Shown here: positions 1 to 8,954 of the stretch, piece after piece
How the letters are laid out: every line of letters begins with the position of its first letter
Numbering within the stretch: the stretch's first letter is position 1
DNA from: Legionella_C dresdenensis
GTDB taxonomy: Bacteria; Pseudomonadota; Gammaproteobacteria; Legionellales; Legionellaceae
Direction of reading: 5' to 3'
Assembly (NCBI RefSeq): GCF_042649825.1
Contig: NZ_JBHSAB010000021.1
Location: 17,153 to 81,152, forward strand
Length of the DNA: 64,000 nt
Translations under genes and position numbers: made by a program
Notes under the pieces: model-generated
Seen by the model: only the letters and a program-made list of their open reading frames with translations
Told to the model about the DNA's origin: nothing
The model's database searches: none

Positions 1-470
1 CTTGCGGTGAGCAGCCCAGGGAAAAAATGCCGGTTAAAGTAAACTGCTGCCAGACCTGTTATCGGGATTAACCATAACCCGACTATAAGCGTAATCGACA
101 GCAAGATTGCCCCATATAAAACCAGACAGTCTTCCCAGTCCTTTACCTGCTGGAAAATCGGCGCCTCATAATAATAGCCATGACCAAGAAGCACCAGACT
201 AATGAGTAATATGGCAATAATGGCCAGCAGGAAGCCTAGCAGCAGGGCTTTATACCACTGCTTTTGCCGGGCAATTGCGGCGCCAAACAGGTAGCCTGCA
301 AAAGCGCCGGTGATTGGGGTTATGAGCAGAGCCGGAAACAGGGGTAATAATTTGCTTTCCTGTAATGACAGCAGGGTATATTTGGTAAAGAGCAGGAATA
401 GTAATGAATAAATAGCAAAGAATATTGCTGCGGCAAAACGGGCTGCAGTAGCTGTGTCATTATTAGTCAT
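1..470 (-). CDS. Multi-pass membrane protein, partial (C-terminus beyond window)
   Basis: An open reading frame starts with ATG at 470 on the minus strand and runs without a stop to base 1, giving about 156 residues. The protein starts MTNNDTATAARF and has four strongly hydrophobic stretches at roughly residues 9-35, 42-66, 73-96 and 116-145, so it is an inner-membrane protein. I do not recognise the family and see no catalytic motif. It is transcribed away from the tandem repeat array at 540-1040, which fills the space between it and pilU. The C-terminus lies outside the window, so length and topology are incomplete. Confidence 0.8.
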   Translation of the reverse strand, partial: MTNNDTATAARFAAAIFFAIYSLLFLLFTKYTLLSLQESKLLPLFPALLITPITGAFAGYLFGAAIARQKQWYKALLLGFLLAIIAILLISLVLLGHGYYYEAPIFQQVKDWEDCLVLYGAILLSITLIVGLWLIPITGLAAVYFNRHFFPGLLTA

Positions 471-539
471 AATAGTTATGGTGCTGGATGATAGGCATGA
501 TGATAACCTGTAGTGTTTGGCTTGTCATCCAGAAAAGCA

Positions 540-1040
540 TGTAAAGCCCTCTCCCCTAGCCCTCTCCCGATACGGGAGAGGGGGATTTATTGTCTCTGGT
601 ACGGGATAGAATAAAATCCCTAGCCCTCTCCCGATACGGGAGAGGGGGATTTATTGTCTCTGGTACGGGATAGAATAAAATCCCTGTCCTCTCCCGATAC
701 GGGAGAGGGGGATTTATTGTCTCTGGTACGGGATAGAATAAAATCGCTAGCCCTCTCCCGATACGGGAGAGGGGGATTTATTGTCTCTGGTACGGGATAG
801 AATAAAATCGCTAGCCCTCTCCCGATACGGGAGAGAGGGGATTTATTATCTCTGGTACGGGATAGAATAAAATCCCTAGCCCTCTCCCGATACGGGAGAG
901 GGGATTTATTGTCTCTGGTACGGGATAGAATAAAATCCCTAGCCCTCTCCCGATACGGGAGAGAGGGGATTTATTATCTCCGGTACGGGATAGCATAAAA
1001 TTCCCTCTCCCGTATCGGGAGAGGGGTAGGGGAGAGGGAA
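540..1040. repeat. Tandem array of about 64-bp palindrome-bearing repeats
   Basis: About eight copies of a unit follow each other with starts near 560, 624, 687, 751, 815, 880, 943 and 1003, a period of 63-65 bp. Each unit has a palindrome of the form CCCTCTCCCGATACGGGAG (stem CTCCCG/CGGGAG) followed by an AT-rich spacer containing TCTCTGGTACGGGATAG. The last unit is truncated and has GTATCGGGAG instead. The array fills the 633-bp gap between the partial membrane protein and pilU. Open frames through it (for example 811-996 minus) only translate the repeat. A second array with the same core lies at 20070-20585. Confidence 0.95.
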
Positions 1041-1103
1041 TATAGTTGCGGTTTTATCCATATTATCTACACTTAAAATATAAAAATCACTGGCAGATGC
1101 AAT

Positions 1104-2207
1104 ATGGATATCACCCCATTTTTTAAGCTGATGGTGGATCGCGGGGCTTCTGATTTGTTTTTTAGCGTGGGCGCTCCCCCCAATATTAAAATAGAAGGGA
1201 TTACATCGCCAGTGGGCCAGGCGGCGTTAAAACCGCAACAGATGGCTGAGATCGCAGCGTCAATTATGAGTGACGATCAGCGCAAGGAATTTGAAGCGAC
1301 CATGGAATTAAACATGGCGATATCACTGAATGAAGTTGGCCGATTCCGGATCAATCTGTTTCGCCAGCGGGGTGAAATCGCAATGGTGGTTCGTTATATT
1401 AAAGGGATTATTCCACCGCTGGATGATTTGCAATTACCGCCTGTGTTAAAAAGTATTGTTATGGAAATGCGAGGTTTGATTCTGGTTGTCGGCGCGACCA
1501 GTTCCGGTAAATCAACCACGTTGGCTTCGATGATCGATTATCGCAATCAAAACCACCGCGGCCATATCTTAACGATTGAAGATCCGATTGAGTATATCCA
1601 TCAACATAAAAAATCCATCGTTGATCAACGGGAGGTCGGCCTGGATACCTTAAGCTATGATAATGCGCTGAAAAATGCCATGCGTGAAGCGCCAGATGTT
1701 ATTCTGATTGGTGAAGTCCGAGATCGCAGTACGATGAAACATGCGATTTCCTACGCTGAAACAGGGCATTTATGCCTGTCAACTCTGCATGCCAATAATG
1801 CAAACCAGACCATGGATCGGATATTAAATTTCTTTCCTGAAGAAGCCAGACAGCAATTATTGCTTGATATTTCGTTAAATCTACGGGCAATTATTTCCTT
1901 ACGCCTGATTCCCGGTTTGCAAAAACAAAGAATACCGGCAGTGGAAGTGTTGATTAATTCGCCTTATATCGCTGACTTGATCGAAAAAGGGAAGGTTGAT
2001 GAGATTAAAGATGTGATGGCTCGCAGCCGTGAGCAAGGAATGCAGACTTTCGATCAGGCATTATTCGATTTGTATAAAGAGGGTAAAATCAGTCAGGAAA
2101 ATGCGATACGCTTTGCCGATTCGAAAAACAATGTTGGTTTACAAATCAGGTTATCGGAAGAAAAAGGTTTTGATCAAGCCCCTGATTTGACTATAGAAGG
2201 TGAATAA
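1104..2207 (+). CDS. pilU: PilU-type twitching motility ATPase
   Basis: This is a PilT/PilU-family hexameric ATPase that powers retraction of type IV pili at the cytoplasmic face of the inner membrane. The 367-aa product has a Walker A motif GATSSGKST at residues 130-138, the Asp box around ILTIEDPIEY (156-164), Walker B DVILIGEVRD at 198-207 and the His box with TLHANNANQ near 227-235. Length, the C-terminal extension after the core and the N-terminal MDITPFFKLMVDRGASDLF favour PilU over PilT. No pilT or other pilus gene is adjacent, so it appears to be transcribed alone. The ATG at 1104 matches the family start. The upstream gap is filled with the tandem repeat array, leaving only about 60 bp for a promoter. 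Confidence 0.93.
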   Translation: MDITPFFKLMVDRGASDLFFSVGAPPNIKIEGITSPVGQAALKPQQMAEIAASIMSDDQRKEFEATMELNMAISLNEVGRFRINLFRQRGEIAMVVRYIKGIIPPLDDLQLPPVLKSIVMEMRGLILVVGATSSGKSTTLASMIDYRNQNHRGHILTIEDPIEYIHQHKKSIVDQREVGLDTLSYDNALKNAMREAPDVILIGEVRDRSTMKHAISYAETGHLCLSTLHANNANQTMDRILNFFPEEARQQLLLDISLNLRAIISLRLIPGLQKQRIPAVEVLINSPYIADLIEKGKVDEIKDVMARSREQGMQTFDQALFDLYKEGKISQENAIRFADSKNNVGLQIRLSEEKGFDQAPDLTIEGE

Positions 2208-2296
2208 ATATAAAATTTGATCACAAAAAACAAAAAATGATCTTGTAAGCATGAATTTGTTGTGGTAAAATAATGGACAATGTGTGTATCTATTAA

Positions 2297-4312
2297 ATGA
2301 TCATGTCCTTTATTATTGATGTTAAACAAATTGATTTAGGCTCATCCATTATTACTGGACATGAGGTCTATCCCAATGCGTCATTATTAGTCAATAATCA
2401 GCGCAAGAAAGTCATTTATAAACTCAATAAAAATGGCAAACCTGTCCTGTCTTATATGGAAGTTGCCTTTACCGGACTGGCCCGACTGTTTTTAAGACCG
2501 AACCTGACCTCGCCCCAGTATCTGGCTGGTAACAAGCTGGACGACAATTCTCACAGCGTTGAAGGCGTTATTTGCGATAATATTTGTTATGCAATTGAGC
2601 AACGCGAAAATAGCAATGTTTTCTACCTGGCTCACTGTGAGGATAATAAGCTTGGGTTTGATGACGGCATAAGACCGACTAACCCTGAACAGATTCCGTA
2701 TCGCTTTTTTCATCAATATCCACGTGGTTTTTTTGCCAAATTATGCCAGGCACGGGATGAAGGCAAACTGGCTTTCGATCTTGATTCGCTGGCAAGCGTA
2801 TTAACCACAGCTTATACCCTTGAAGAAGATGATTTTCACAAAGGAAATTTTGGTTTTTATATTGTTGAAGATCGAAATAAAGAAGGGCAGCCGATTAAAA
2901 AGGTTGTTTTTTTCAAGATTGATCATGATCTGATGATGTGCGACAGTCTGATTTCGCGAATTGGGTCACGGTTGGTCAATATTATCTTTGGCTCGCATGC
3001 CTTTGATATTACTAAACGTGATATCAAGAAAAATCCTTTGCTGATCGATTCCCAAAATCATTATTGGCCAACCCGTAAGCGCTATTTGGCGACTACCTCT
3101 TCTTCAAATCGTATTTATAAAGATGATTCCGATATCAATGCTTTTATTAAAATCAGAAAAGATAAAGATTTTATTGAGAAAAAATGGCTGAATCTTTATA
3201 AGCATATTTTAATTCCGCAAACGCTTATTATTGACTCATTGCAGAATGCATATACGGAAGAGACTGCAGAAGGGCGCGCCCAGGTTGCGTTGATTACCGA
3301 AGCGGTTCTGGCTCGACAGGCGCGCTTGCGGGCAGTACTTTTTTCAACTCGACAGTTTCGCGAGTTTGTTCGTATTCTGAGCAACAATGAGAAAAGCGCA
3401 ATCGTTAATGAAATCGTTAATTCGGCGTCACAATCCATAAGCCAGGAACAAAAAGAACAAATTACCCGACAAATCAAGCGTACTATGGAATCTCATTACG
3501 CATCAGATAATCGGGATAGTTTGATTTCTTCAGTGGTAAAACACGATACCCCTCTCCATATTGCTATCCGTAATGGAGATTTCCGTTTCGATGATACCTG
3601 GCATTCATTTGGAAAATTTGCTGAAGATAAAAACATTCAACATCAAACTGCGCTGGATATTGCGGTAGAGAAATTGAACAAAGATATTAAAAACCTTTCA
3701 AAAGAGCAAGTGAATAATAATTTTAAAAAGATCTGGCGAGATGATGATGTTGGAAATAATCCGGTAATGATTATCCGTTTTCTGTTACGGCAAGGCGTGC
3801 ATGAAACGAAAAGCTATCGTGAATTACCGCAAGCTATTAAACAGCAAATAGAATGCTATTCATTACCTAGCCAGCACGCCACTAACGCCGGTAATGCAAG
3901 AACTACGCAGGAATTGATTAATGCAATCCGCAATATTGGTGAAGACCAGCGTTACTGCTTAAAAATGAAAAAGGAAATTGCCGCGCTTTGCGTCAAGCAG
4001 TTTATAACTGATAACAAAGACAAAGCAGACTTCAAACAGATTTTGAAAGGTTTTAAAAACGCATTGAACGAGCGCAAGCCTGAACTGCAATTTATCCACC
4101 AGTTACGCAGCAAATTATGGATAGTTCGTCAAATCAGGGGGTTATTTGGCTATACCTCGACTTTGGGGGAAATTAATAAGTCGATTGATAGCGGTATACG
4201 CTCGGTGTCCCTGGCAAAAAACCGATCCTCATTATTTAACTTATGTAGCAAGGGAGAGAATAGCCGCACTGAAAAAAAGTCTGCTTCGGTTGCTTTACCG
4301 ATTCCAATTTGA
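2297..4312 (+). CDS. Putative effector with PI3/4-kinase-like catalytic motifs and ankyrin-like region
   Basis: This 671-aa protein is not housekeeping. Residues 179-184 read DFHKGN and residues 207-211 read KIDHD, about 25 residues apart. This matches the spacing of the catalytic loop (D-x-H-x-x-N) and metal-binding motif (I-D-x-D/G) of PI3/PI4-kinase-like enzymes. Upstream, VIYKL at 39-43 could hold the ATP-binding lysine, and EVAFTGLARLFLRPN at 55-69 resembles a segment I remember from Legionella PI-kinase effectors such as LegA5. Around residues 415-455, DTPLHIAIRNGDF and HQTALDIAVEKL look like ankyrin helices. There is no signal peptide or membrane segment, as expected for a Dot/Icm substrate. 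Start ATG 2297 or 2303; no clear ribosome site. Family membership is inference; the coding call is secure. Confidence 0.75.
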   Translation: MIMSFIIDVKQIDLGSSIITGHEVYPNASLLVNNQRKKVIYKLNKNGKPVLSYMEVAFTGLARLFLRPNLTSPQYLAGNKLDDNSHSVEGVICDNICYAIEQRENSNVFYLAHCEDNKLGFDDGIRPTNPEQIPYRFFHQYPRGFFAKLCQARDEGKLAFDLDSLASVLTTAYTLEEDDFHKGNFGFYIVEDRNKEGQPIKKVVFFKIDHDLMMCDSLISRIGSRLVNIIFGSHAFDITKRDIKKNPLLIDSQNHYWPTRKRYLATTSSSNRIYKDDSDINAFIKIRKDKDFIEKKWLNLYKHILIPQTLIIDSLQNAYTEETAEGRAQVALITEAVLARQARLRAVLFSTRQFREFVRILSNNEKSAIVNEIVNSASQSISQEQKEQITRQIKRTMESHYASDNRDSLISSVVKHDTPLHIAIRNGDFRFDDTWHSFGKFAEDKNIQHQTALDIAVEKLNKDIKNLSKEQVNNNFKKIWRDDDVGNNPVMIIRFLLRQGVHETKSYRELPQAIKQQIECYSLPSQHATNAGNARTTQELINAIRNIGEDQRYCLKMKKEIAALCVKQFITDNKDKADFKQILKGFKNALNERKPELQFIHQLRSKLWIVRQIRGLFGYTSTLGEINKSIDSGIRSVSLAKNRSSLFNLCSKGENSRTEKKSASVALPIPI

Positions 4313-4350
4313 TGTAGTTCCCCTCTCCTTTACCCCTTTCGATACGTGAG
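4313..4350. repeat. Degenerate copy of the CTCCCGATACGGGAG repeat
   Basis: Directly after the effector stop codon the sequence contains CCCCTCTCC, then TTTCGATACGTGAGAGCGGG. This is recognisable as a decayed version of the palindromic core that forms the arrays at 540-1040 and 20070-20585. It is a single unit and could act as a weak terminator hairpin. Confidence 0.55.
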
Positions 4351-4438
4351 AGCGGGTAATAATATTAATTAATACCCGTCTTTGTATAATTTATAATATA
4401 CTTTAAGTAATAACTAGATTATATCTTTGGATGTTTCC

Positions 4439-6460
4439 ATGGATCAGAATGAAAAATACTGGATTGAAAAAGAATTTATCTTTGAACTGATAAATCAGAT
4501 ACCCGCTGCGGTTTTCTGGAAAAACACTGATTCCGTTTATCTGGGATGTAATCAGCAATTTGCTGATATGGCATCCTTATCTTCGCCCGATGAAATTGTA
4601 GGAAAAACGGATTACGAATTACCCTGGGGGAAATATCAGGGAGATATCTACCGCAGAGACGATTATCTGGTTATTGAAAGCAGGACGCCCAAGCTTGGCA
4701 TAGAAGAGCCGCAAACATCGGTTGATGGCCATGTCATTACCTTATTAACGAATAAGATCCCCTTATATTCAAAAAATAAAGTCATCGGCCTGTTGGGCGT
4801 TTTCATCGATATCACTGAGCGTAAAAGGATGGAAGTCTCATTACAGGAGGCTAAAAACCAGGCAGAACAGGCTAATCTTGCCAAAACTGAATTTATTTCT
4901 AATATGAGTCATGATATCCGTACGCCATTAAGTGGTGTTGTCGGAATATCAAAATTGCTTGAGCAGCATGCCTCAACGGAAAAAGAACGCCAATACGCCA
5001 GCTGGGTTAATGAGAGCGGTGTGCAATTGCTGAATTTGTTAAATGGCGTACTTGATGTGGTGTCGGCTGATAATGTACGCGAAGATGATATCAGTCTGGA
5101 AACCTTCGATCTCCGTGAAAGTCTGGATGGCATTGCCCGGCTTGAATTACCGACTGTAAAGCTGCGTAATCTTGATTTTAAAATAGATATTGAGCAGCAA
5201 GTACCGCAATTTATTAAAACAGACAAAACCAAATTGCACCGAATTTTGCTTAATTTATTAGGCAATGCGATCAAATTTACCCAGCAGGGGCATGTTGGCG
5301 TAACCGTAAAACTGATTGACCGCAAGGACTCAAAAGTGCAGTTGCAGTTTCGGGTTATTGATACTGGCGTCGGTATTCCGGCTGATATTCAGGATAAGAT
5401 TTTTGATCGTTTTTTCAGGGCAAACCCCTCGATTAAAGGGATACACCGGGGACATGGCGTTGGCTTACATATTGCTCAGAAATATGTCGAGTTACTGGGC
5501 GGTAAAATCGAACTGACAAGTACGCCGGGTGTCGGCACAACTTTCTTTTTTACTCTTTCAGTTGAAGCAGGAAAAGCGGAAGAGGTGAGTACAGACTCCG
5601 AGCTTGACCAAAATACTTCAGAATATAACACTATCCCCGAAATCCATCATACTGTCATTGCTGAACCCAAACCGGTTGAATACAACAATAACGCGCCGGT
5701 TATGCTGATTGTCGAAGATAATCTGATCGCGCTTCATTTGGCGGAAATTATTGCCAGACAGGCGGGTTGTCAGTTTTGCTCGGCGCCTGATGGCGAACAG
5801 GCGCTTGCAATGATCAAAAACAAAACCGTTGATCTGATTATTACTGATTTCGGTTTGCCCGGAATGTCAGGACTGGAGCTGGCACGGACAATTCGAAAAC
5901 AGGAAAAGGAAGCAGGGAAAAAGCCAGTACCCATTATTGGTCTGACTGCTAAAGTGATGCAGGAGAATGATACTGAATGGCAAAAAGCAGGAATGAATAA
6001 AGTATTATTAAAACCTGTCGATCTGGAAACAATGAAAAAAGTGATAGAAGAGTTTGTACCTATGAAACAAAATATTCATGCCGAGGGGCCTAAAACAGTT
6101 ACTTTGGTGAATCTGGCTGAGCAGCAGGTTGTCGATTTTGAAAAAGGCGTTAATACGCTTGGAGACGAAAAACTGTTAAAAGAATTACTGTTAATACTAG
6201 TTGAAGAAAATCTGATCGAAGATCAGACTTTGCTTGAGCAGCATCTTGAACATCAGGATTGGCTCGGAATGCGTAAATTGGTACATAAAATGAAAAGCGG
6301 CGCTATTTATTGCGGTACTTCAAAACTGCAATATGCCTGTCAGAATCTGGAGGGTGTGCTGAAAGCGGATCAGATTGATCAGGTCGAGGAACTTTATCAG
6401 AATCTGCTCGCAGTGATTGCCGAAACAAAAACTGAAGTGAGTCGATTATTGAAAAAATAG
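4439..6460 (+). CDS. Hybrid sensor histidine kinase (PAS-HisKA-HATPase-REC-HPt)
   Basis: A soluble, ArcB-like hybrid kinase of 673 aa. A PAS domain covers about residues 14-125 (PAAVFWKNTD, VGKTDYELPW). The HisKA phosphoacceptor is His158 in SNMSHDIRTPLSG. The HATPase domain follows with N (LNLLGNAIKF), G1 (DTGVGIP) and G2 (GHGVGLH) boxes. The receiver domain has phosphoacceptor Asp470 (LIITDFGLPG), and the C-terminal HPt domain has His616 (LVHKMKSG). All relay residues are present, so it should be active, but no partner response regulator is next to it. No membrane segment is evident, so the PAS domain probably senses a cytoplasmic signal. An in-frame TTG lies at 4427, but the ATG at 4439 fits the family better. 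A DUF3530-like gene follows closely. Confidence 0.93.
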   Translation: MDQNEKYWIEKEFIFELINQIPAAVFWKNTDSVYLGCNQQFADMASLSSPDEIVGKTDYELPWGKYQGDIYRRDDYLVIESRTPKLGIEEPQTSVDGHVITLLTNKIPLYSKNKVIGLLGVFIDITERKRMEVSLQEAKNQAEQANLAKTEFISNMSHDIRTPLSGVVGISKLLEQHASTEKERQYASWVNESGVQLLNLLNGVLDVVSADNVREDDISLETFDLRESLDGIARLELPTVKLRNLDFKIDIEQQVPQFIKTDKTKLHRILLNLLGNAIKFTQQGHVGVTVKLIDRKDSKVQLQFRVIDTGVGIPADIQDKIFDRFFRANPSIKGIHRGHGVGLHIAQKYVELLGGKIELTSTPGVGTTFFFTLSVEAGKAEEVSTDSELDQNTSEYNTIPEIHHTVIAEPKPVEYNNNAPVMLIVEDNLIALHLAEIIARQAGCQFCSAPDGEQALAMIKNKTVDLIITDFGLPGMSGLELARTIRKQEKEAGKKPVPIIGLTAKVMQENDTEWQKAGMNKVLLKPVDLETMKKVIEEFVPMKQNIHAEGPKTVTLVNLAEQQVVDFEKGVNTLGDEKLLKELLLILVEENLIEDQTLLEQHLEHQDWLGMRKLVHKMKSGAIYCGTSKLQYACQNLEGVLKADQIDQVEELYQNLLAVIAETKTEVSRLLKK

Positions 6461-6557
6461 GTTGAGCCTTTGCTTAATTGATGCTCGAGTTCTGGGTCAT
6501 ACAACTCACTCTGCAATCAGGCAAGTTTCTTGCATCAAAAAAAATACACTCTACAAA

Positions 6558-7310
6558 ATGGATACTCGCATAATGCCTCTGGTACTATTGCTGTTGTTAT
6601 TCATTACCTGGCAAGGAACTGCTCTGGCGGAACAGACTCTGGAAATTCAGGTCAAGCAGCAGAAAATTGCATTGCCTTACTGGAAGGCCGAGCATAAAGC
6701 GCTGGGCGGCGTGCTTATTATTCAAGGCGGCGAGCCGGCCCATGGCTCGATATTTCTGCGTTCGTTAGCCGGTTTTCTGGCAAAATTGGAATGGTCAGTG
6801 CTTTTGCTTAATACGCAACAGACCGGTACACCATGGATTGAGCAGTTACCGGAAGGACTTTCTATCTTGAGGCAACAGAAAATTAAACGAATAGTGGTTG
6901 TTCATTATGGGGCTCAGGCGCAGCAAACTCTGGAATACTTTAACAAATTGCAAGCGAAGCAGGTAAACGGACTGATCCTGCTGTCTGCCTATGATATTCC
7001 TCTGCCTAAAGAGCAGATGATGATTTCAGATAAACTCCGATTTCCTGTTTTTGATATTGCTGGTCAGTTTGATTATCCAGAGGTCCTGCTGCAAATGAAA
7101 GCTCGTGTGCACCAACAGGCGGAGCAGGCGGTGGAGAATGCTAATCCTGAGCAAACAGTAAAAAGCTATCAAAGCCTGATATTTCCGGGCGCAGGCCATG
7201 ATTACGCGTATACCAGACGAATGCTGGCAGCCTATCTTGGCGGCTGGATGTCCAAACTGACCGAAGAAAAACTGGCTCAAGCCCCGGTTAAACCCCCCGT
7301 AAACAGGTAA
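6558..7310 (+). CDS. Periplasmic DUF3530-like (alpha/beta-hydrolase-like) protein
   Basis: From the ATG at 6558 the product is 250 aa and begins with a clear Sec signal peptide: a basic start, then PLVLLLLLF, then a cleavage site after TALA. The body has the layout of DUF3530 proteins, a degenerate alpha/beta-hydrolase fold: VLIIQGG, a ten-strand core, an IVVVHYG segment where a nucleophile elbow would be (no G-x-S-x-G motif), and a terminal GAGHDY with the conserved His. The open frame extends upstream to a TTG at 6462, but that stretch has no signal-peptide logic and is rejected as the start. The function of this family is not established. It lies 97 bp after the hybrid kinase and may share its transcript. 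Confidence 0.8.
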   Translation: MDTRIMPLVLLLLLFITWQGTALAEQTLEIQVKQQKIALPYWKAEHKALGGVLIIQGGEPAHGSIFLRSLAGFLAKLEWSVLLLNTQQTGTPWIEQLPEGLSILRQQKIKRIVVVHYGAQAQQTLEYFNKLQAKQVNGLILLSAYDIPLPKEQMMISDKLRFPVFDIAGQFDYPEVLLQMKARVHQQAEQAVENANPEQTVKSYQSLIFPGAGHDYAYTRRMLAAYLGGWMSKLTEEKLAQAPVKPPVNR

Positions 7311-7493
7311 TGGGTCTAATTAGCATCTGATGACATTTGGGTCGATAATTAGTTCTTCGGCCCTTGAGTCATAAATAGCCTGGGTTAGCAAATTGATAGC
7401 GTCGAATAAATTAAGCTTTAAATATAAGGGTTGATCTGTATGGTTAAATGTTGCACAACAAGCACGCACTGGAACTGTATTAGCATTAATAAA

Positions 7494-7910
7494 ATGATAG
7501 AGATAGTCCTGAAGACACAACATAGAATTTATGATTACTTATTTGATAAAATAAAATATATCTCAACTCGTTTTTTAGAATCACAATTAACGCCCAAAAA
7601 AACGCAGATTTTAGAAAGTTTTAAACACTATTGTCTCACTAACGCCGAAAACGGAATGAGCCGAACTGAACTGGTTGAAGGTTGGCATAGAAATTACGTT
7701 AAGCACAACGATGAAAATCCCTTTGACACATTAAAATTGCACAGACGTATTTTCCAAGGTTTTTTGAGTATATTTAATCCAGATAAAACTGAATCTATTA
7801 AATTATTTGAAAAATATTTAAAAAATGAGGTCATTTCTGATTATTTAAAGGAAAGTATGTATTCTTGTTCAGCGAGTATACCAACTGATACATATAAATT
7901 ATTGGTATAA
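7494..7910 (+). CDS. Small protein of unknown function
   Basis: An open frame from ATG 7494 gives 138 aa, lysine-rich and predicted mostly helical (MIEIVLKTQHRIYDY at the start). There is no signal peptide or membrane segment. I do not recognise a family. An in-frame upstream extension to 7431 or 7440 overlaps a minus-strand frame (7320-7523) and has no coding look, so I chose the internal start, although no strong ribosome site precedes it. AT content is higher than in its neighbours, which would fit an acquired gene. It ends 12 bp before the convergent stop of djlA. Confidence 0.5.
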   Translation: MIEIVLKTQHRIYDYLFDKIKYISTRFLESQLTPKKTQILESFKHYCLTNAENGMSRTELVEGWHRNYVKHNDENPFDTLKLHRRIFQGFLSIFNPDKTESIKLFEKYLKNEVISDYLKESMYSCSASIPTDTYKLLV

Positions 7911-7922
7911 TGCATAAAGACC

Positions 7923-8777
7923 TTACCATCCCTTACTTTCACAAATCTGCTCATACGCTTTGGTAATTTTCTGGGTTTTATCATTAGCGAGTTTAATCAT
8001 TTCTTCCGGCAAGCCCTGAGCAATTAATTTATCAGGGTGATTGCGACTGATTAATCGCCGGTAAGCGCGTTTGACCTCTTGCTTGCCTGCCGTATCAGGA
8101 ACTTCCAGAATGGCATAAGCTTGTGCGAGAGTATTCAGTGGCGGTGGTTGATAATTACGTTGGTTATACGAATTGTCCCGTCTTTGTTGTGATGACGACG
8201 AACGATAGGCAAACTCCTCATAAAAGCGGTTTTGCTGATTAAGCGGAGCAAAACCAAGGCTTTGAAAGATTGAGTTAAGTACTTGTACTTTTTTCTCGGT
8301 TAAGCCGTCAACTTTGGCAGAGCGGTATTGGATATCCAGAAACAGTTTCAATAATTCCGGATTGTCGCGGCAGGCCAGCTTCAACTGAAACAGCGTTTGC
8401 CCCAGATTAAAATCCGATGATTTACCCTCATTGAAACAACGTTTGGCCAAGGCCTTTTGCTCATGATTTAATCGCATTTCACGCATCATCTGACGAGCCA
8501 TGTCCAATTCATTCTCGGTTACCCGGCCATCAGCCTTGGCGATATGGCCCATAACTGTAAAAGTCGTATCAAAGAAAATCTTGCGTACAGCCTGCCTTTT
8601 TTCTTCATAATAAGACCAGTGCGGCCTGGTAAAATGACTGGTTAAGCCTTTGTCAAAAAAATTGCCTATCAGGATGCCAAAAAGCGCGCCCGCCGGCCCG
8701 GCAATCAAGTATCCGAAGAAAGCGCCAAGCAGCTTACCCCACCAGTTATTGGAACTGAAAAATTGACGAAGATTCAT
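7923..8777 (-). CDS. djlA: DjlA, membrane-anchored J-domain co-chaperone
   Basis: The 284-aa product has the DjlA plan. One N-terminal membrane segment with glycine-rich character (GKLLGAFFGYLIAGPAGALFG, about residues 14-38) is followed by a TerB-like central domain (about 65-185, with KADGRVTENE). A low-complexity Ser/Gln/Arg/Asn linker (about 192-212) leads to a C-terminal J domain (about 215-280) carrying the HPD tripeptide in RNHPDKL. It stimulates DnaK ATPase at the inner membrane and in E. coli affects capsule signalling. Transcribed divergently from waaA across a 177-bp gap that contains a large hairpin. ATG at 8777. Confidence 0.93.
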   Translation of the reverse strand: MNLRQFFSSNNWWGKLLGAFFGYLIAGPAGALFGILIGNFFDKGLTSHFTRPHWSYYEEKRQAVRKIFFDTTFTVMGHIAKADGRVTENELDMARQMMREMRLNHEQKALAKRCFNEGKSSDFNLGQTLFQLKLACRDNPELLKLFLDIQYRSAKVDGLTEKKVQVLNSIFQSLGFAPLNQQNRFYEEFAYRSSSSQQRRDNSYNQRNYQPPPLNTLAQAYAILEVPDTAGKQEVKRAYRRLISRNHPDKLIAQGLPEEMIKLANDKTQKITKAYEQICESKGW

Positions 8778-8863
8778 TAAAAGCTATATTCCGTTAAATC
8801 AGGATTTGAAATACGTTAGTTAAATTCTAGCTCGAAAATCGATTAGATAATACTGTTTATTTG

Positions 8864-8924
8864 TTAGGGCGTGCTTTTTAAAGTTTTTTTGGAGCCCAGA
8901 AATAACTTTAAAAACACGCCCTAA
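8864..8924. repeat. Large imperfect inverted repeat upstream of waaA
   Basis: The arms TTAGGGCGTGCTTTTTAAAG (from 8864) and CTTTAAAAACACGCCCTAA (to 8924) pair over about 21 positions with one extra base, around an 18-base loop. The hairpin ends only 30 bp before the waaA start codon, in the divergent djlA-waaA intergenic region, so it is not a terminator for either gene. It could lie in the waaA leader or be a single-copy palindromic element. Confidence 0.75.
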
Positions 8925-8954
8925 TATGTAGACTATGGTATACTGCGCTTCATT

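Noticed and set aside
811..996. Minus-strand open frame of 61 codons in the first repeat array
   Set aside because: It is only the 64-bp repeat translated in one frame (SRIGRGLGILFYPVPE repeated); no ribosome site.
4909..5325. 138-codon minus frame inside the hybrid kinase gene
   Set aside because: Shadow frame of a clearly coding plus-strand gene; serine- and arginine-rich with no start signal.
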